Part shown: positions 54,441 through 62,118 of the stretch, piece by piece
How positions within the stretch are numbered: position 1 is the stretch's first letter
Layout of the letters: each line of letters opens with the position of its first letter
NCBI RefSeq assembly: GCF_014205635.1
Contig: NZ_JACIIV010000015.1
Span: 42,345-106,344 of the forward strand
DNA length: 64,000 bases
DNA from: Polymorphobacter multimanifer
GTDB lineage: Bacteria > Pseudomonadota > Alphaproteobacteria > Sphingomonadales > Sphingomonadaceae
Direction of reading: 5' to 3'
The notes under the pieces: model-generated
Told to the model about the DNA's origin: nothing
Databases searched by the model: none
The model's input: only the letters and a program-made list of their open reading frames with translations
Translations under genes and position numbers: made by a program

Positions 54441-55841
54441 TTACTCGTTCGGCGCATGGGCGCCCGAGCCATGGCCGAAGCCGAACTGGCCGGCAGGCAG
54501 GCTGACCGGCGGTGCGGTGAAAATCTCGCCCGGCCATGACCCGGCGAGGCGCGGGTAAAGCGTCGCGGCTGCCCCCGAGCGGGCATAGACGGCTTGCTGG
54601 GCGCGGATGACCCGGCTGTTCTCGGCTGTCTCGGTCGGACCATAGCCGCCGGTCACCTTGATCTCGATGTCGGCAAAACCCCGCTTGTCGAGGTGCGCGC
54701 GAAGCTTCTCGAGCACTTCGGCCTTGGTCTGGTTGGGCACCAGCCGGAATTCGCATTTCGCGGTCATCCGGCCCGGCAGGATGGTCTTGCCGCCCTGCCC
54801 GGTATAGCCGCCGACAAGGCCCTGGATGTTGAGCGTCGGCTCAGCGGCAAGCCGCTCCATCGCCTGTGGAAACGGCAGGTCGTCGATCCACACTTTCACG
54901 CCGAAGCCCGCCTTCACATCGGCTTCGCTGGCGCCGGCGGCGTTGCGCGCCACCAATTCCTTCTCGCGCGCGGTGAGCGGCCGGATATTGTCCCGGAAGC
55001 CGTCGATCATCACGGTGTTGCCATCGTCGGACACCAGCGTCTTGAGTGCTGCCACCAGCCGCCACGCCGGACTGTCCACCATCGCCTTGTAGCTCGAATG
55101 AATGTCCCCCTGCGGACCCCGGCCCCAGCGCTCGCCGCTGGCAATGAGCTCGAACTCAACCGCACCCTTGGCGCCGAGGTTGATGCTCACCGCACCGTTG
55201 CGCGCCTGCCAGGCGGTGGGGATGATCACGCCCTCGCACTTGCGCAGCGCCGCCAGAACCTGCGGGTCGGTGACCACATCGCGAAAGTTGGGCGAGGCGA
55301 TTTCCTCCTCGCCTTCCGCCACCAGCACGAGATTGACCGGCAGCTTCTGCCCGGCGGCGCGCATCGCGTGCAGGGCGGCCAGAAATGCCGCTTGCGGACC
55401 CTTCTGGTTGATGGCGCCGCGCCCGACGATCGCCTGCCCCCAGCCGGGCTTGTTGACGATGCGCGCCGCAAAGGGCGGGGTCGACCATTCGTCAGGGTTC
55501 ACCTGCTTCACGTCATACATGAAGTAGATGCCCATGGTCCGCTTCGCACCGACATCGAGCGTGGCGAAGATGCCGGGGTGGCCGGCGGTGGGCATGCGCT
55601 TCACGGTCTGGAAGCCGGCATCCTTGAGCAGGCCCATCGAATAGGCGCAGGCCTCCTCCATCTTGAAATTCTCGGCGGCGATGCCGGGATTTTTGATCCA
55701 GTCCTGGATGCGGGCGATATTGTCCGGCAGCTGGGTGTCGATGGCGGCGCGGACCTTCTTGAGGTCCGCCGCCCGCGCGACGCCCGGCAGCACCAGCCCG
55801 GCAGCCCCGGCCAGCATCAGACTCCTGCGATCGATCATCAA
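54441..55841 (-). CDS. M20-family metallopeptidase-like protein, C-terminally truncated
   Basis: 466 residues. A Tat/Sec-like signal (DRRSLMLAGAAGLVLPGVARA) precedes an M20 peptidase domain: GIYFMYDVKQVNPDEWSTPPF, VGRGAINQKGPQAAFLAAL, LVAEGEEEIASPNFRD, and a dimerisation domain. Typical M20 enzymes have HYDV and GRGxxDDKG with His and Asp metal ligands; here these positions are Met and Asn, so metal binding is altered or differs in this subfamily. The frame ends at a TAA right after GAHAPNE, where relatives continue, so about 32 C-terminal residues are lost. It may be nonfunctional or a sequencing error. Predicted periplasmic. Confidence 0.8.
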   Translation of the reverse strand: MMIDRRSLMLAGAAGLVLPGVARAADLKKVRAAIDTQLPDNIARIQDWIKNPGIAAENFKMEEACAYSMGLLKDAGFQTVKRMPTAGHPGIFATLDVGAKRTMGIYFMYDVKQVNPDEWSTPPFAARIVNKPGWGQAIVGRGAINQKGPQAAFLAALHAMRAAGQKLPVNLVLVAEGEEEIASPNFRDVVTDPQVLAALRKCEGVIIPTAWQARNGAVSINLGAKGAVEFELIASGERWGRGPQGDIHSSYKAMVDSPAWRLVAALKTLVSDDGNTVMIDGFRDNIRPLTAREKELVARNAAGASEADVKAGFGVKVWIDDLPFPQAMERLAAEPTLNIQGLVGGYTGQGGKTILPGRMTAKCEFRLVPNQTKAEVLEKLRAHLDKRGFADIEIKVTGGYGPTETAENSRVIRAQQAVYARSGAAATLYPRLAGSWPGEIFTAPPVSLPAGQFGFGHGSGAHAPNE

Positions 55842-55865
55842 TGTTGCTCCCCTCTCGCGTGTCAG

Positions 55866-56963
55866 TCAGGCCGCGACGAACCGATCGACCCCCGCAGCAT
55901 CGGTCATCCGCCGCAGCTTGCCGCGCTCTTCCAGCCAATGCAGGTGTGCCACGGCCTCGCCGGTAGCGATGCCGTAATCGCCCTCGCCGATCGGCTTGCG
56001 GAACAGCGTGGCGAAGCTTTCGAACGCGGTGCGCGGCTCGGCACAGAATGCCAGCAGCTTGTCGAGCTTGGCGTGATGATCGTCGCGCAGCTGGTCGAGT
56101 CGGATGTGCAGGCCCTTGAAGGGCTCATTGTGAGCGGGCAGCACCAGAATGTCCTTGTCGACCGCGCGCAGCGTCTCGATCGATTCGAGCCAGTCGGCGA
56201 GCGGGTCGGCATAAGGCTCGGTCGGATAGACCGAGACATTGCTGGTGATGCGCGGCAACACCTGATCGCCCGAGATCATCACCCCGTCGGACACCAGGCA
56301 GCTGTGCTCGGGCGAGTGGCCGCGCCCGGTCACCACCGTCCATTGCCGGGCGCCGATGGTGAGCACATCGCCATCGCGGATGCGCTTGAAGCCGGCGGGC
56401 ATGGCATGCACGATCTTCGAGAAATTGCCCCAGGGCCGGCCGCGCAGCGTTTCCACCGCATCATGCGGCCAGCCGGCGCGGATCGAGAAGTCCACCGCCT
56501 CCTGCGGCGGCGCTTCGCGCACGTCGAGGGTGAGGGTGCGTGCCAGCAGATATTCGGTGCGGGCGATTTCCAGCGGCACATTCCAGCGCGCGCACAGCCA
56601 GCCGGCGAGCCCGAGATGATCGGGATGATAGTGCGTCACGATCACGCGGGTGACGGGCTTGCCCGCCATCGGGCCGGCGAACAGCGCCTCCCAATGCTTC
56701 TTGCTGGCGCCCAGGTTGACGCCGGTATCGACGATCGCCCACCCATCCCCGGCGTCGAGTGCCCAGAGGTTGATATGGTCGAGCCCGAACGGCAGCGGCA
56801 TGCGAAGCCAGTGGACCCCGGGCACCACCTCGAACAGCGTGCCGCCTTCGGGCACCCAGCGGCCGAAGGGATAATGCAGCCCGCGCCGCTCCTCGGGCGC
56901 CCGCTCCGCCTCGGGAGAGCCAAGGACGGGGCCCGTATAGGCAGTGAGCGAAGCATCGGACAT
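55866..56963 (-). CDS. MBL-fold metallo-hydrolase
   Basis: 365 residues of the metallo-beta-lactamase superfamily. The metal-binding HxHxDH motif is VTHYHPDHLGLAGWL. Other ligands are in GRGHSPEHSCLV (His), ISGDQVLPRI (Asp) and LPAHNEPF (late His). An extended C-terminal helical part (LAFCAEPRTAFESFATLF) resembles proteins of the glyoxalase II-like / LACTB2-like group. Substrate unknown. It follows the M20-type gene on the same strand (24 bases before it in transcription order). It is divergent from the PaiB-like gene with 54 bases between. Confidence 0.88.
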   Translation of the reverse strand: MSDASLTAYTGPVLGSPEAERAPEERRGLHYPFGRWVPEGGTLFEVVPGVHWLRMPLPFGLDHINLWALDAGDGWAIVDTGVNLGASKKHWEALFAGPMAGKPVTRVIVTHYHPDHLGLAGWLCARWNVPLEIARTEYLLARTLTLDVREAPPQEAVDFSIRAGWPHDAVETLRGRPWGNFSKIVHAMPAGFKRIRDGDVLTIGARQWTVVTGRGHSPEHSCLVSDGVMISGDQVLPRITSNVSVYPTEPYADPLADWLESIETLRAVDKDILVLPAHNEPFKGLHIRLDQLRDDHHAKLDKLLAFCAEPRTAFESFATLFRKPIGEGDYGIATGEAVAHLHWLEERGKLRRMTDAAGVDRFVAA

Positions 56964-57017
56964 GCCATGGGTCTAGGCGCGCTTGCCGCGTGCGGCAACT
57001 CCGGCAATAGAGAAGTC

Positions 57018-57617
57018 GTGCATCCCAACCCCGCCTTCAGCACTGCCGACGATGCTGCCGCACTAGCCCATGTGTCGGAGGTGGCGTTCGCGCATCTGTT
57101 CGTGGCTGAAAACGCCCGGATGCTGGTGGCGCATGCGCCGCTGCTGGTGGTCGATGGCGTGCTCTGGTTCCATCTTGCAAACAGCAACGCCATGACGCCG
57201 CTGCTCCCCGGCCGCAGGGCGCTGGCGAGCGTGGGCGGGCCGGGAAGCTACATCAGCCCCGACTGGTACGAGAATCCGGCCAACATGGTGCCGACCTGGA
57301 ACTACCGCACGACCGAGATCGAGGGCGAGGTGCAGGCGCTGGGCCGCGACGCGCTGGAGGCGCTGCTGGTGCGCGCTGCCGCCACCTTCGAGCCGCGGGT
57401 GGGGCAAGGCTGGACGATGGACAAGATGGAGCGGCGCCGCGCCGAGGCGATGATGGGTGCGATCACCGGCTTCAGCATGACGATCGACACCGTCCGCCAC
57501 ACCGACAAGGCGAGCCAGAACCGCAGCGATGCCGATGCGAAGCGGCTGGTCGCGGCGTTCGCGGCGGTCGGGGATGGCGAGGGAGCCGCACAGATCCGAC
57601 GGGTGCGCGGATGGTGA
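57018..57617 (+). CDS. FMN-binding negative transcriptional regulator (PaiB family)
   Basis: 199 residues from a GTG start (HPNPAFSTADDAAALAHVSEVAFAHLFVAEN). The PaiB fold is recognised from LLVVDGVLWFHLANSNAMTPLLPGRRALASVGGPGSYISPDWYENPANMVPTWNYRTTEIEGE and the late GFSMTIDTVRHTDKASQNRSDADAKRLVAA. Family members bind FMN and in Bacillus repress sporulation-related genes; a heme- or flavin-based enzymatic role is also possible. A much longer frame upstream is a shadow of the neighbouring genes. AGAGAAG lies upstream of the GTG. The end overlaps the HAD gene by 7 bases. Confidence 0.85.
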   Translation: MHPNPAFSTADDAAALAHVSEVAFAHLFVAENARMLVAHAPLLVVDGVLWFHLANSNAMTPLLPGRRALASVGGPGSYISPDWYENPANMVPTWNYRTTEIEGEVQALGRDALEALLVRAAATFEPRVGQGWTMDKMERRRAEAMMGAITGFSMTIDTVRHTDKASQNRSDADAKRLVAAFAAVGDGEGAAQIRRVRGW

Positions 57618-58267
57618 AGCTTGCGGTGTTCGATTGCGACGGCACGCTGATCGACAGCCAGCGCAACATCATCCTGGCGATGAGCGAGAGCTTCGCCCGG
57701 CACGGGCTCGCGCCGCCCGAAGACCATGCGACGCGGCGCGTGGTGGGCCTGAGCCTTGTCGAGGCGATGCAGGCGCTGCTGCCGCAGGCCGAGCCGGCGC
57801 TGCAGGAACGGCTGGCACTCGACTACAAGACGGCCTTCCAGCGCCTGCGCGGCGAACTGCGGCTCGAGCCCGAGCCCATGTATCCGGGCATCCACGATCT
57901 GCTCGAGCGGCTCCATGGTGATGGCTGGCTGCTGGCGGTGGCGACGGGCAAGAGCGACCGCGGCCTTTCGCTGGCACTGGCACACCATGGCATCGACCAT
58001 TTGTTCGTCAGCCTGCAGACCGCCGACCGCCACCCCTCCAAGCCGCATCCGGCGATGCTGCGCGCAGCGCTTGGCGAGGCCGGGGCGAAGGCCTCGCAGG
58101 CGGTGATCATCGGCGACACGGTGTTCGATGTGATGATGGGGGTTCGTGGCGGCGTGCGCGCGGTCGGTGTCGACTGGGGCTATCATGACGCTGGCGAGTT
58201 GATCGAAGCAGGTGCCGATGGCGTGGCGAGCGATGCCGCGCATTTGTGGGAGCTGCTGCATGGCTGA
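57611..58267 (+). CDS. HAD-family hydrolase (phosphoglycolate phosphatase-like)
   Basis: 218 residues. HAD motif I DCDGTLIDS (nucleophile and acid Asp), motif II ATGKS, motif III lysine in HPSKPHP, and motif IV IIGDTVFDVMMG are all present, with a helical cap of the Gph type. It probably dephosphorylates small metabolites; phosphoglycolate or a related substrate is a guess from similarity. It overlaps the PaiB gene upstream and the small membrane protein gene downstream by 8 bases. Confidence 0.9.
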   Translation: MVKLAVFDCDGTLIDSQRNIILAMSESFARHGLAPPEDHATRRVVGLSLVEAMQALLPQAEPALQERLALDYKTAFQRLRGELRLEPEPMYPGIHDLLERLHGDGWLLAVATGKSDRGLSLALAHHGIDHLFVSLQTADRHPSKPHPAMLRAALGEAGAKASQAVIIGDTVFDVMMGVRGGVRAVGVDWGYHDAGELIEAGADGVASDAAHLWELLHG

Positions 58268-58529
58268 GCGCAAGCCGAAACTGCGAGTCGTGGACACGTC
58301 GCCGCTGCCGCCCGACCGGCCGATCATGGATGCGGGCACTGCCAGGCGGCGCTTCGCACTGTATTTCGGGATCAAGCTGCTCGGGCTTGCGGCGCTGTTC
58401 GGCGGCGTGTTCCTTGGCCGCGAGGGGATGAGCGTCGCGCCGGTCGCGCTGCTGGTCTTCGGCGCCGTGTCGCTGTTCGTGCGGCCCAAGATGCTCGGGC
58501 TGACGACAAGGGCCGATCCGCCGCGATGA
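58260..58529 (+). CDS. Small two-segment membrane protein
   Basis: 89 residues with two hydrophobic segments (YFGIKLLGLAALFGGVFLG and VAPVALLVFGAVSLFVRP) after a charged N-terminal tail. No family or function recognised. The ATG overlaps the HAD gene end, and the stop overlaps the ATP12 start, so it belongs to the same operon. Confidence 0.85.
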   Translation: MAERKPKLRVVDTSPLPPDRPIMDAGTARRRFALYFGIKLLGLAALFGGVFLGREGMSVAPVALLVFGAVSLFVRPKMLGLTTRADPPR

Positions 58530-59224
58530 AACGCTTCTGGACCGATGTGGCCGTCACCGGCGATAACCCGTTCGGCGTGGCCCTTGATGGCCGCGCCGTG
58601 CGCACCCCGGCGCGCGACCCGTTGCTGCTGCCGACCCGGGTGCTTGCCGAGGCGGTGGCCGACGAGTGGCGCGACGTGACGGGCGAGGTGAAGCCTGCCG
58701 CCATGCCGCTGACCGGGCTCGCCAATGCCGCCCTCGACCTGATGGCCGCCGATGTGGATGGGCATGCGCTGCGGCTTGCCGAATATGCCGGGAGCGACCT
58801 GCTCTGCTACCGTGCCGAAGGCCCGGGGCCCTTGGTGGCAAAACAGGCTGCAGCCTGGGACCCGGTGCTGGCATGGGCGCAGCAGCGTTTCGACACCGGC
58901 TTTGTCGTGACCGCCGGCGTGCTGCCGGTGACGCAGCCCCCGATGGCGGTGCCGCGCGTGGCGGCGACGCTCGCTGCACTCGGTCCATTCGGTCTCGCGG
59001 CCTGCGCGCAGCTCGTGCCGCTTTCGGGCTCTGCGCTACTGGCGCTGGCGCTGGTCGAGGAGGCGGTCGATCTCGACACCGCCTGGGCCGCGGCGACGGT
59101 GGACGAGGCCTGGTCGGCGGAGAATTGGGGCGAGGATGATGACGCCACGGCCGCACTGGCGCTCAAGGCTGCGGCATTTGCCGCGGCGCATCGCTTTCTT
59201 GTGTTGGGGCGTGGGCGCGGCTAG
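58526..59224 (+). CDS. ATP12-family ATP synthase F1 assembly chaperone
   Basis: 232 residues, matching the ATP12 family: MKRFWTDVAVT, GVALDGRAVRTPARDPLLLPTRVLAEAVADEW, LCYRAEGPGPLVAKQAAAWDPVLAWA and a C-terminal helical region. Mitochondrial Atp12 chaperones the F1 alpha subunit; alphaproteobacterial homologues are presumed to do the same. It overlaps the preceding gene by 4 bases and is followed by pccB after 33 bases. Confidence 0.93.
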   Translation: MKRFWTDVAVTGDNPFGVALDGRAVRTPARDPLLLPTRVLAEAVADEWRDVTGEVKPAAMPLTGLANAALDLMAADVDGHALRLAEYAGSDLLCYRAEGPGPLVAKQAAAWDPVLAWAQQRFDTGFVVTAGVLPVTQPPMAVPRVAATLAALGPFGLAACAQLVPLSGSALLALALVEEAVDLDTAWAAATVDEAWSAENWGEDDDATAALALKAAAFAAAHRFLVLGRGRG

Positions 59225-59257
59225 TCGCTTGGGGCGATCTTCGGGTGAGGGGTTTCG

Positions 59258-60784
59258 ATGCGACAGGTGTTGGCGGAGCTTGAGCGGCGGCAGGCAGCAG
59301 CGCGCGCCGGCGGCGGGGAGAAACGCGTGGCGGCGCAGCATGCCAAGGGGCGGCTGACCGCCCGCGAGCGCCTCGACATCCTGCTCGATCCGGGCTCGCT
59401 CGAGGAGCTCGACATGTACGTTGAGCACAATTGCGTCGATTTCGGCATGGCCGAGCAGACCATCCCCGGTGACGGCGTCGTCACCGGCAGCGGCACCATC
59501 AACGGCCGGCTGGTCTTCGTGTTCGCGCAGGACTTCACCGTGTTCGGCGGCTCGCTCTCCGAGCGGCACGCACAGAAGATCTGCAAGATCATGGACATGG
59601 CAATGAAGCTGGGTGCCCCGGTGATCGGCCTCAACGACAGCGGCGGGGCGCGGATCCAGGAAGGCGTGGCGTCGCTCGGCGGCTATGCCGAAGTGTTCCA
59701 GCGCAATGTGCTCGCCTCGGGCGTCATCCCGCAGATCAGCCTCATCATGGGGCCGTGCGCTGGCGGTGCGGTCTATTCGCCGGCGATGACCGACTTCATC
59801 TTCATGGTGAAGGACAGCAGCTACATGTTCGTCACCGGCCCCGAGGTGGTGAAGACGGTGACCAACGAGATCGTGACGCAGGAAGAGCTGGGTGGTGCTG
59901 TCACCCATACCACCCGCTCGGGCGTGGCCGATGTGGCGATGGAAGACGATGTCGATGCGTTGCTGCGCACGCGCGATTTCTTCGATTATCTGCCGCTCAA
60001 CAACCGCGATGGCGTGCCCTGCCGCCCGACCGCCGATGATGGCGCGCGGCAGATTCCCAGCCTCGACACGCTGGTGCCCGATTCTGCCAACAAACCCTAT
60101 GACATGCACGAGCTGATCGGGGCCGTTGCCGATGAAGGCACGTTTTTCGAGGTGCAGCCGGCGCACGCCGGCAACATCCTGTGCGGCTTCGCGCGGATCG
60201 AGGGGCATACCGTTGGCATCGTCGCCAACCAGCCGATGGTGCTGGCGGGCTGCCTCGACATCAATTCCTCGAAGAAGGCCGGGCGGTTCGTGCGCTTCTG
60301 CGATGCCTTCAACATCCCGATCGTCACCTTTGTCGATGTGCCGGGCTTCCTGCCCGGCGTGGCGCAGGAGCACAGCGGGATCATCAAGCATGGCGCCAAG
60401 CTGCTGTTCGCCTATGCCGAAGCGACCGTGCCGAAGATTACCGTCATCACCCGCAAGGCCTATGGCGGCGCCTATGACGTGATGGCTTCCAAGCATCTGC
60501 GCGGCGATCTGAACTATGCCTGGCCCACCGCGGAAATCGCGGTGATGGGCGCCAAGGGGGCGGTGGAGATCATCTTCCGCGGCAAAAGTGCGGAGGAAAT
60601 TGCCGCGCGCACCGCCGAATATGAAGCGCGTTTTGCCAACCCGTTCGTGGCGGCATCGAAGGGCTTCATCGATGAAGTGATCATCCCGCGGGACACAAGG
60701 CGGCGCATAGCACTTGGCTTGCGCAAGCTGCGCACCAAGCAGCTGACAAACCCGTGGAAGAAGCACGACAATATCCCACTCTGA
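59258..60784 (+). CDS. pccB: Acyl-CoA (propionyl-CoA) carboxylase beta subunit
   Basis: 508 residues, the carboxyltransferase subunit. It carries [57 protein letters not shown] and the C-terminal [13 protein letters not shown], typical of PccB. It converts propionyl-CoA to methylmalonyl-CoA with the biotin subunit PccA, encoded 1.3 kb further on. GAGGGG precedes the ATG by 8 bases. The stop overlaps the next gene's ATG by one base. Confidence 0.95.
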   Translation: MRQVLAELERRQAAARAGGGEKRVAAQHAKGRLTARERLDILLDPGSLEELDMYVEHNCVDFGMAEQTIPGDGVVTGSGTINGRLVFVFAQDFTVFGGSLSERHAQKICKIMDMAMKLGAPVIGLNDSGGARIQEGVASLGGYAEVFQRNVLASGVIPQISLIMGPCAGGAVYSPAMTDFIFMVKDSSYMFVTGPEVVKTVTNEIVTQEELGGAVTHTTRSGVADVAMEDDVDALLRTRDFFDYLPLNNRDGVPCRPTADDGARQIPSLDTLVPDSANKPYDMHELIGAVADEGTFFEVQPAHAGNILCGFARIEGHTVGIVANQPMVLAGCLDINSSKKAGRFVRFCDAFNIPIVTFVDVPGFLPGVAQEHSGIIKHGAKLLFAYAEATVPKITVITRKAYGGAYDVMASKHLRGDLNYAWPTAEIAVMGAKGAVEIIFRGKSAEEIAARTAEYEARFANPFVAASKGFIDEVIIPRDTRRRIALGLRKLRTKQLTNPWKKHDNIPL

Positions 60785-61251
60785 TGATCTACGAGATTGC
60801 CAAGTTCCTGCATGTGACGGGCGTGGTGATGCTGATGGGTAACATCACGGTGACGGCAATCTGGAAGTTCTTTGCGGATCGTGATGGGCGGCCGCAGGTG
60901 CTGGCCTTTGCGCAGAAGCTGGTCACCTACACCGATTGGTCGATGACGGTGTGGGGCGTCGTGCTGACGATGGGCGGCGGCTATTTCATGGCATTCAAGG
61001 GTAATTTCGATCTCCTTGGGGCCGGCTGGCTGTTCTGGAGCCAAGTCCTGTTCGTGGGGGCGGGGCTGATCTGGCTGCTGGCGATCGTGCCCATCCAGAT
61101 CAAGCAGTCGCGGCTTGCAAGAGCCTTCGGGCATGGCGGCGATGTGCCGGCAAGCTACCGCGCACTGTCGCGTCGATGGTTGGCATGGGGGCTGGTGAGC
61201 ACCGTGCCGCTGGTGACGGCAACCTGGCTGATGGTGGCGAAGCCGGGCTGA
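60784..61251 (+). CDS. DUF2269-like integral membrane protein
   Basis: 155 residues with four hydrophobic segments (FLHVTGVVMLMGNITVTAIWKF, SMTVWGVVLTMGGGYFMAF, WLFWSQVLFVGAGLIWLLAIVPIQ, WLAWGLVSTVPLVTATWLMVA). It resembles the DUF2269 family of predicted integral membrane proteins; function unknown. The start shares a base with the pccB stop. Confidence 0.82.
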   Translation: MIYEIAKFLHVTGVVMLMGNITVTAIWKFFADRDGRPQVLAFAQKLVTYTDWSMTVWGVVLTMGGGYFMAFKGNFDLLGAGWLFWSQVLFVGAGLIWLLAIVPIQIKQSRLARAFGHGGDVPASYRALSRRWLAWGLVSTVPLVTATWLMVAKPG

Positions 61252-61333
61252 GCATGATGATTGCCGACCAAGGCGCAACGCAGCGCGCGAACCCATCGCG
61301 CATAAGCGCCATAGCGAAAGCATAATCGCTGTT

Positions 61334-61351
61334 TGTTACACTGATGTGACA
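61334..61351. promoter_or_regulatory. Imperfect inverted repeat upstream of urcA-like gene
   Basis: TGTTACA-CTGA-TGTGACA, with arms matching at 6 of 7 positions, lies in the 237-base gap before the UrcA gene. The rest of the gap holds no gene. The repeat could be a regulator site; no regulator is implied. Confidence 0.3.
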
Positions 61352-61488
61352 CATTTCGCTTGCGAGGCGGAAAATTTGGGCGCAGCATGTGATCACTGGC
61401 ATTTGGGAGGCCAGTTGATCCCGCGTTCGAGACAGAAACGGGAAGAGGAGAACCCTATCGTTTCCACATTGTTGTTGGAGTGCCGCTC

Positions 61489-61788
61489 ATGAACAAAGTC
61501 TTCCTGCCCCTTGCGGCAATCGCTGCGATGATCTCCACCAGCCCTGTTTTTGCGCAGGACATGGTCGACGCCTCGCAGATCAAGATTCGCTATGACAAGT
61601 CCGATTTGTCTTCACCGGATGCACGTCGGGGACTGGAGCGGCGGATCAATTTCGTGGTCAACAATGTGTGTGGCGATGTTGCACTCGGCACCAAGGAAGA
61701 AGTCGATGCGCTGCGCGCCTGCCGTGCCGAAGCGCGTGGCATGGCGGAGGCGCAACTGCCGATAAGCGTGGCCGATCGCGGCAACTGA
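61489..61788 (+). CDS. UrcA family protein
   Basis: 99 residues with a signal peptide (VFLPLAAIAAMISTSPVFA), hence periplasmic. The mature part fits the UrcA family, with IKIRYDKSDLSSPDARRGLERRINFVVNNVCGDVALGTKEEVDALRACRAEA and its conserved pair of Cys, which probably form a disulfide. The function is unknown; the family is largely found in sphingomonads and relatives. The ATG has GGAG about 10 bases upstream. It has its own promoter region and terminator. Confidence 0.88.
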   Translation: MNKVFLPLAAIAAMISTSPVFAQDMVDASQIKIRYDKSDLSSPDARRGLERRINFVVNNVCGDVALGTKEEVDALRACRAEARGMAEAQLPISVADRGN

Positions 61789-61807
61789 GCCGACCGGACA
61801 TAACGTC

Positions 61808-61843
61808 AAAAAAGGCCGGTCGCCCTGTGCGACCGGCCTTTTT
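61808..61843 (+). terminator. Rho-independent terminator after the urcA-like gene
   Basis: A-rich flank, GGCCGGTCGC / GCGACCGGCC stem with a 5-base loop, then TTTTT. The A and T runs extend the pairing. It lies 19 bases after the UrcA stop codon. Confidence 0.92.
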
Positions 61844-62118
61844 GATGTTGTTGCAATGAAATCAGGGCCGGCGCCGCGGGTGGGTGCGGCGCCGACCGGA
61901 AGCCGGCCGGTACGGGCGGGTGCCATGCCGGCTTCGCCCGCCTGATGCGCCGGCAGCATCGGCAAGGCCAATGACTCTTCTTTGTCGCGGTAAGTGACAA
62001 AAGCGATTGCGCCATCCGGTGTGGCATCGGCCGACCGCGCTGTGCCGGGGCTTGCCTCATGCTTGCAGGCAGCTATGTGGGTTTGGTCCGGCTGAAGAGC
62101 GCCTTGGGGGTTAGCAGC
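61844..62118. other. Intergenic region before pccA, nothing recognised
   Basis: Apart from the urcA terminator just before it, this stretch shows no recognisable gene or RNA. It should contain the pccA promoter. Confidence 0.6.

Noticed and set aside
54594..57617. A 1,007-codon rightward open frame
   Set aside because: Only its last 199 codons are a real gene (PaiB-like, starting at the GTG 57018); the rest is antisense to the M20-type and MBL genes.
61860..62060. A small leftward gene between urcA and pccA
   Set aside because: Only Arg/Pro-rich open frames with no start context or domain.
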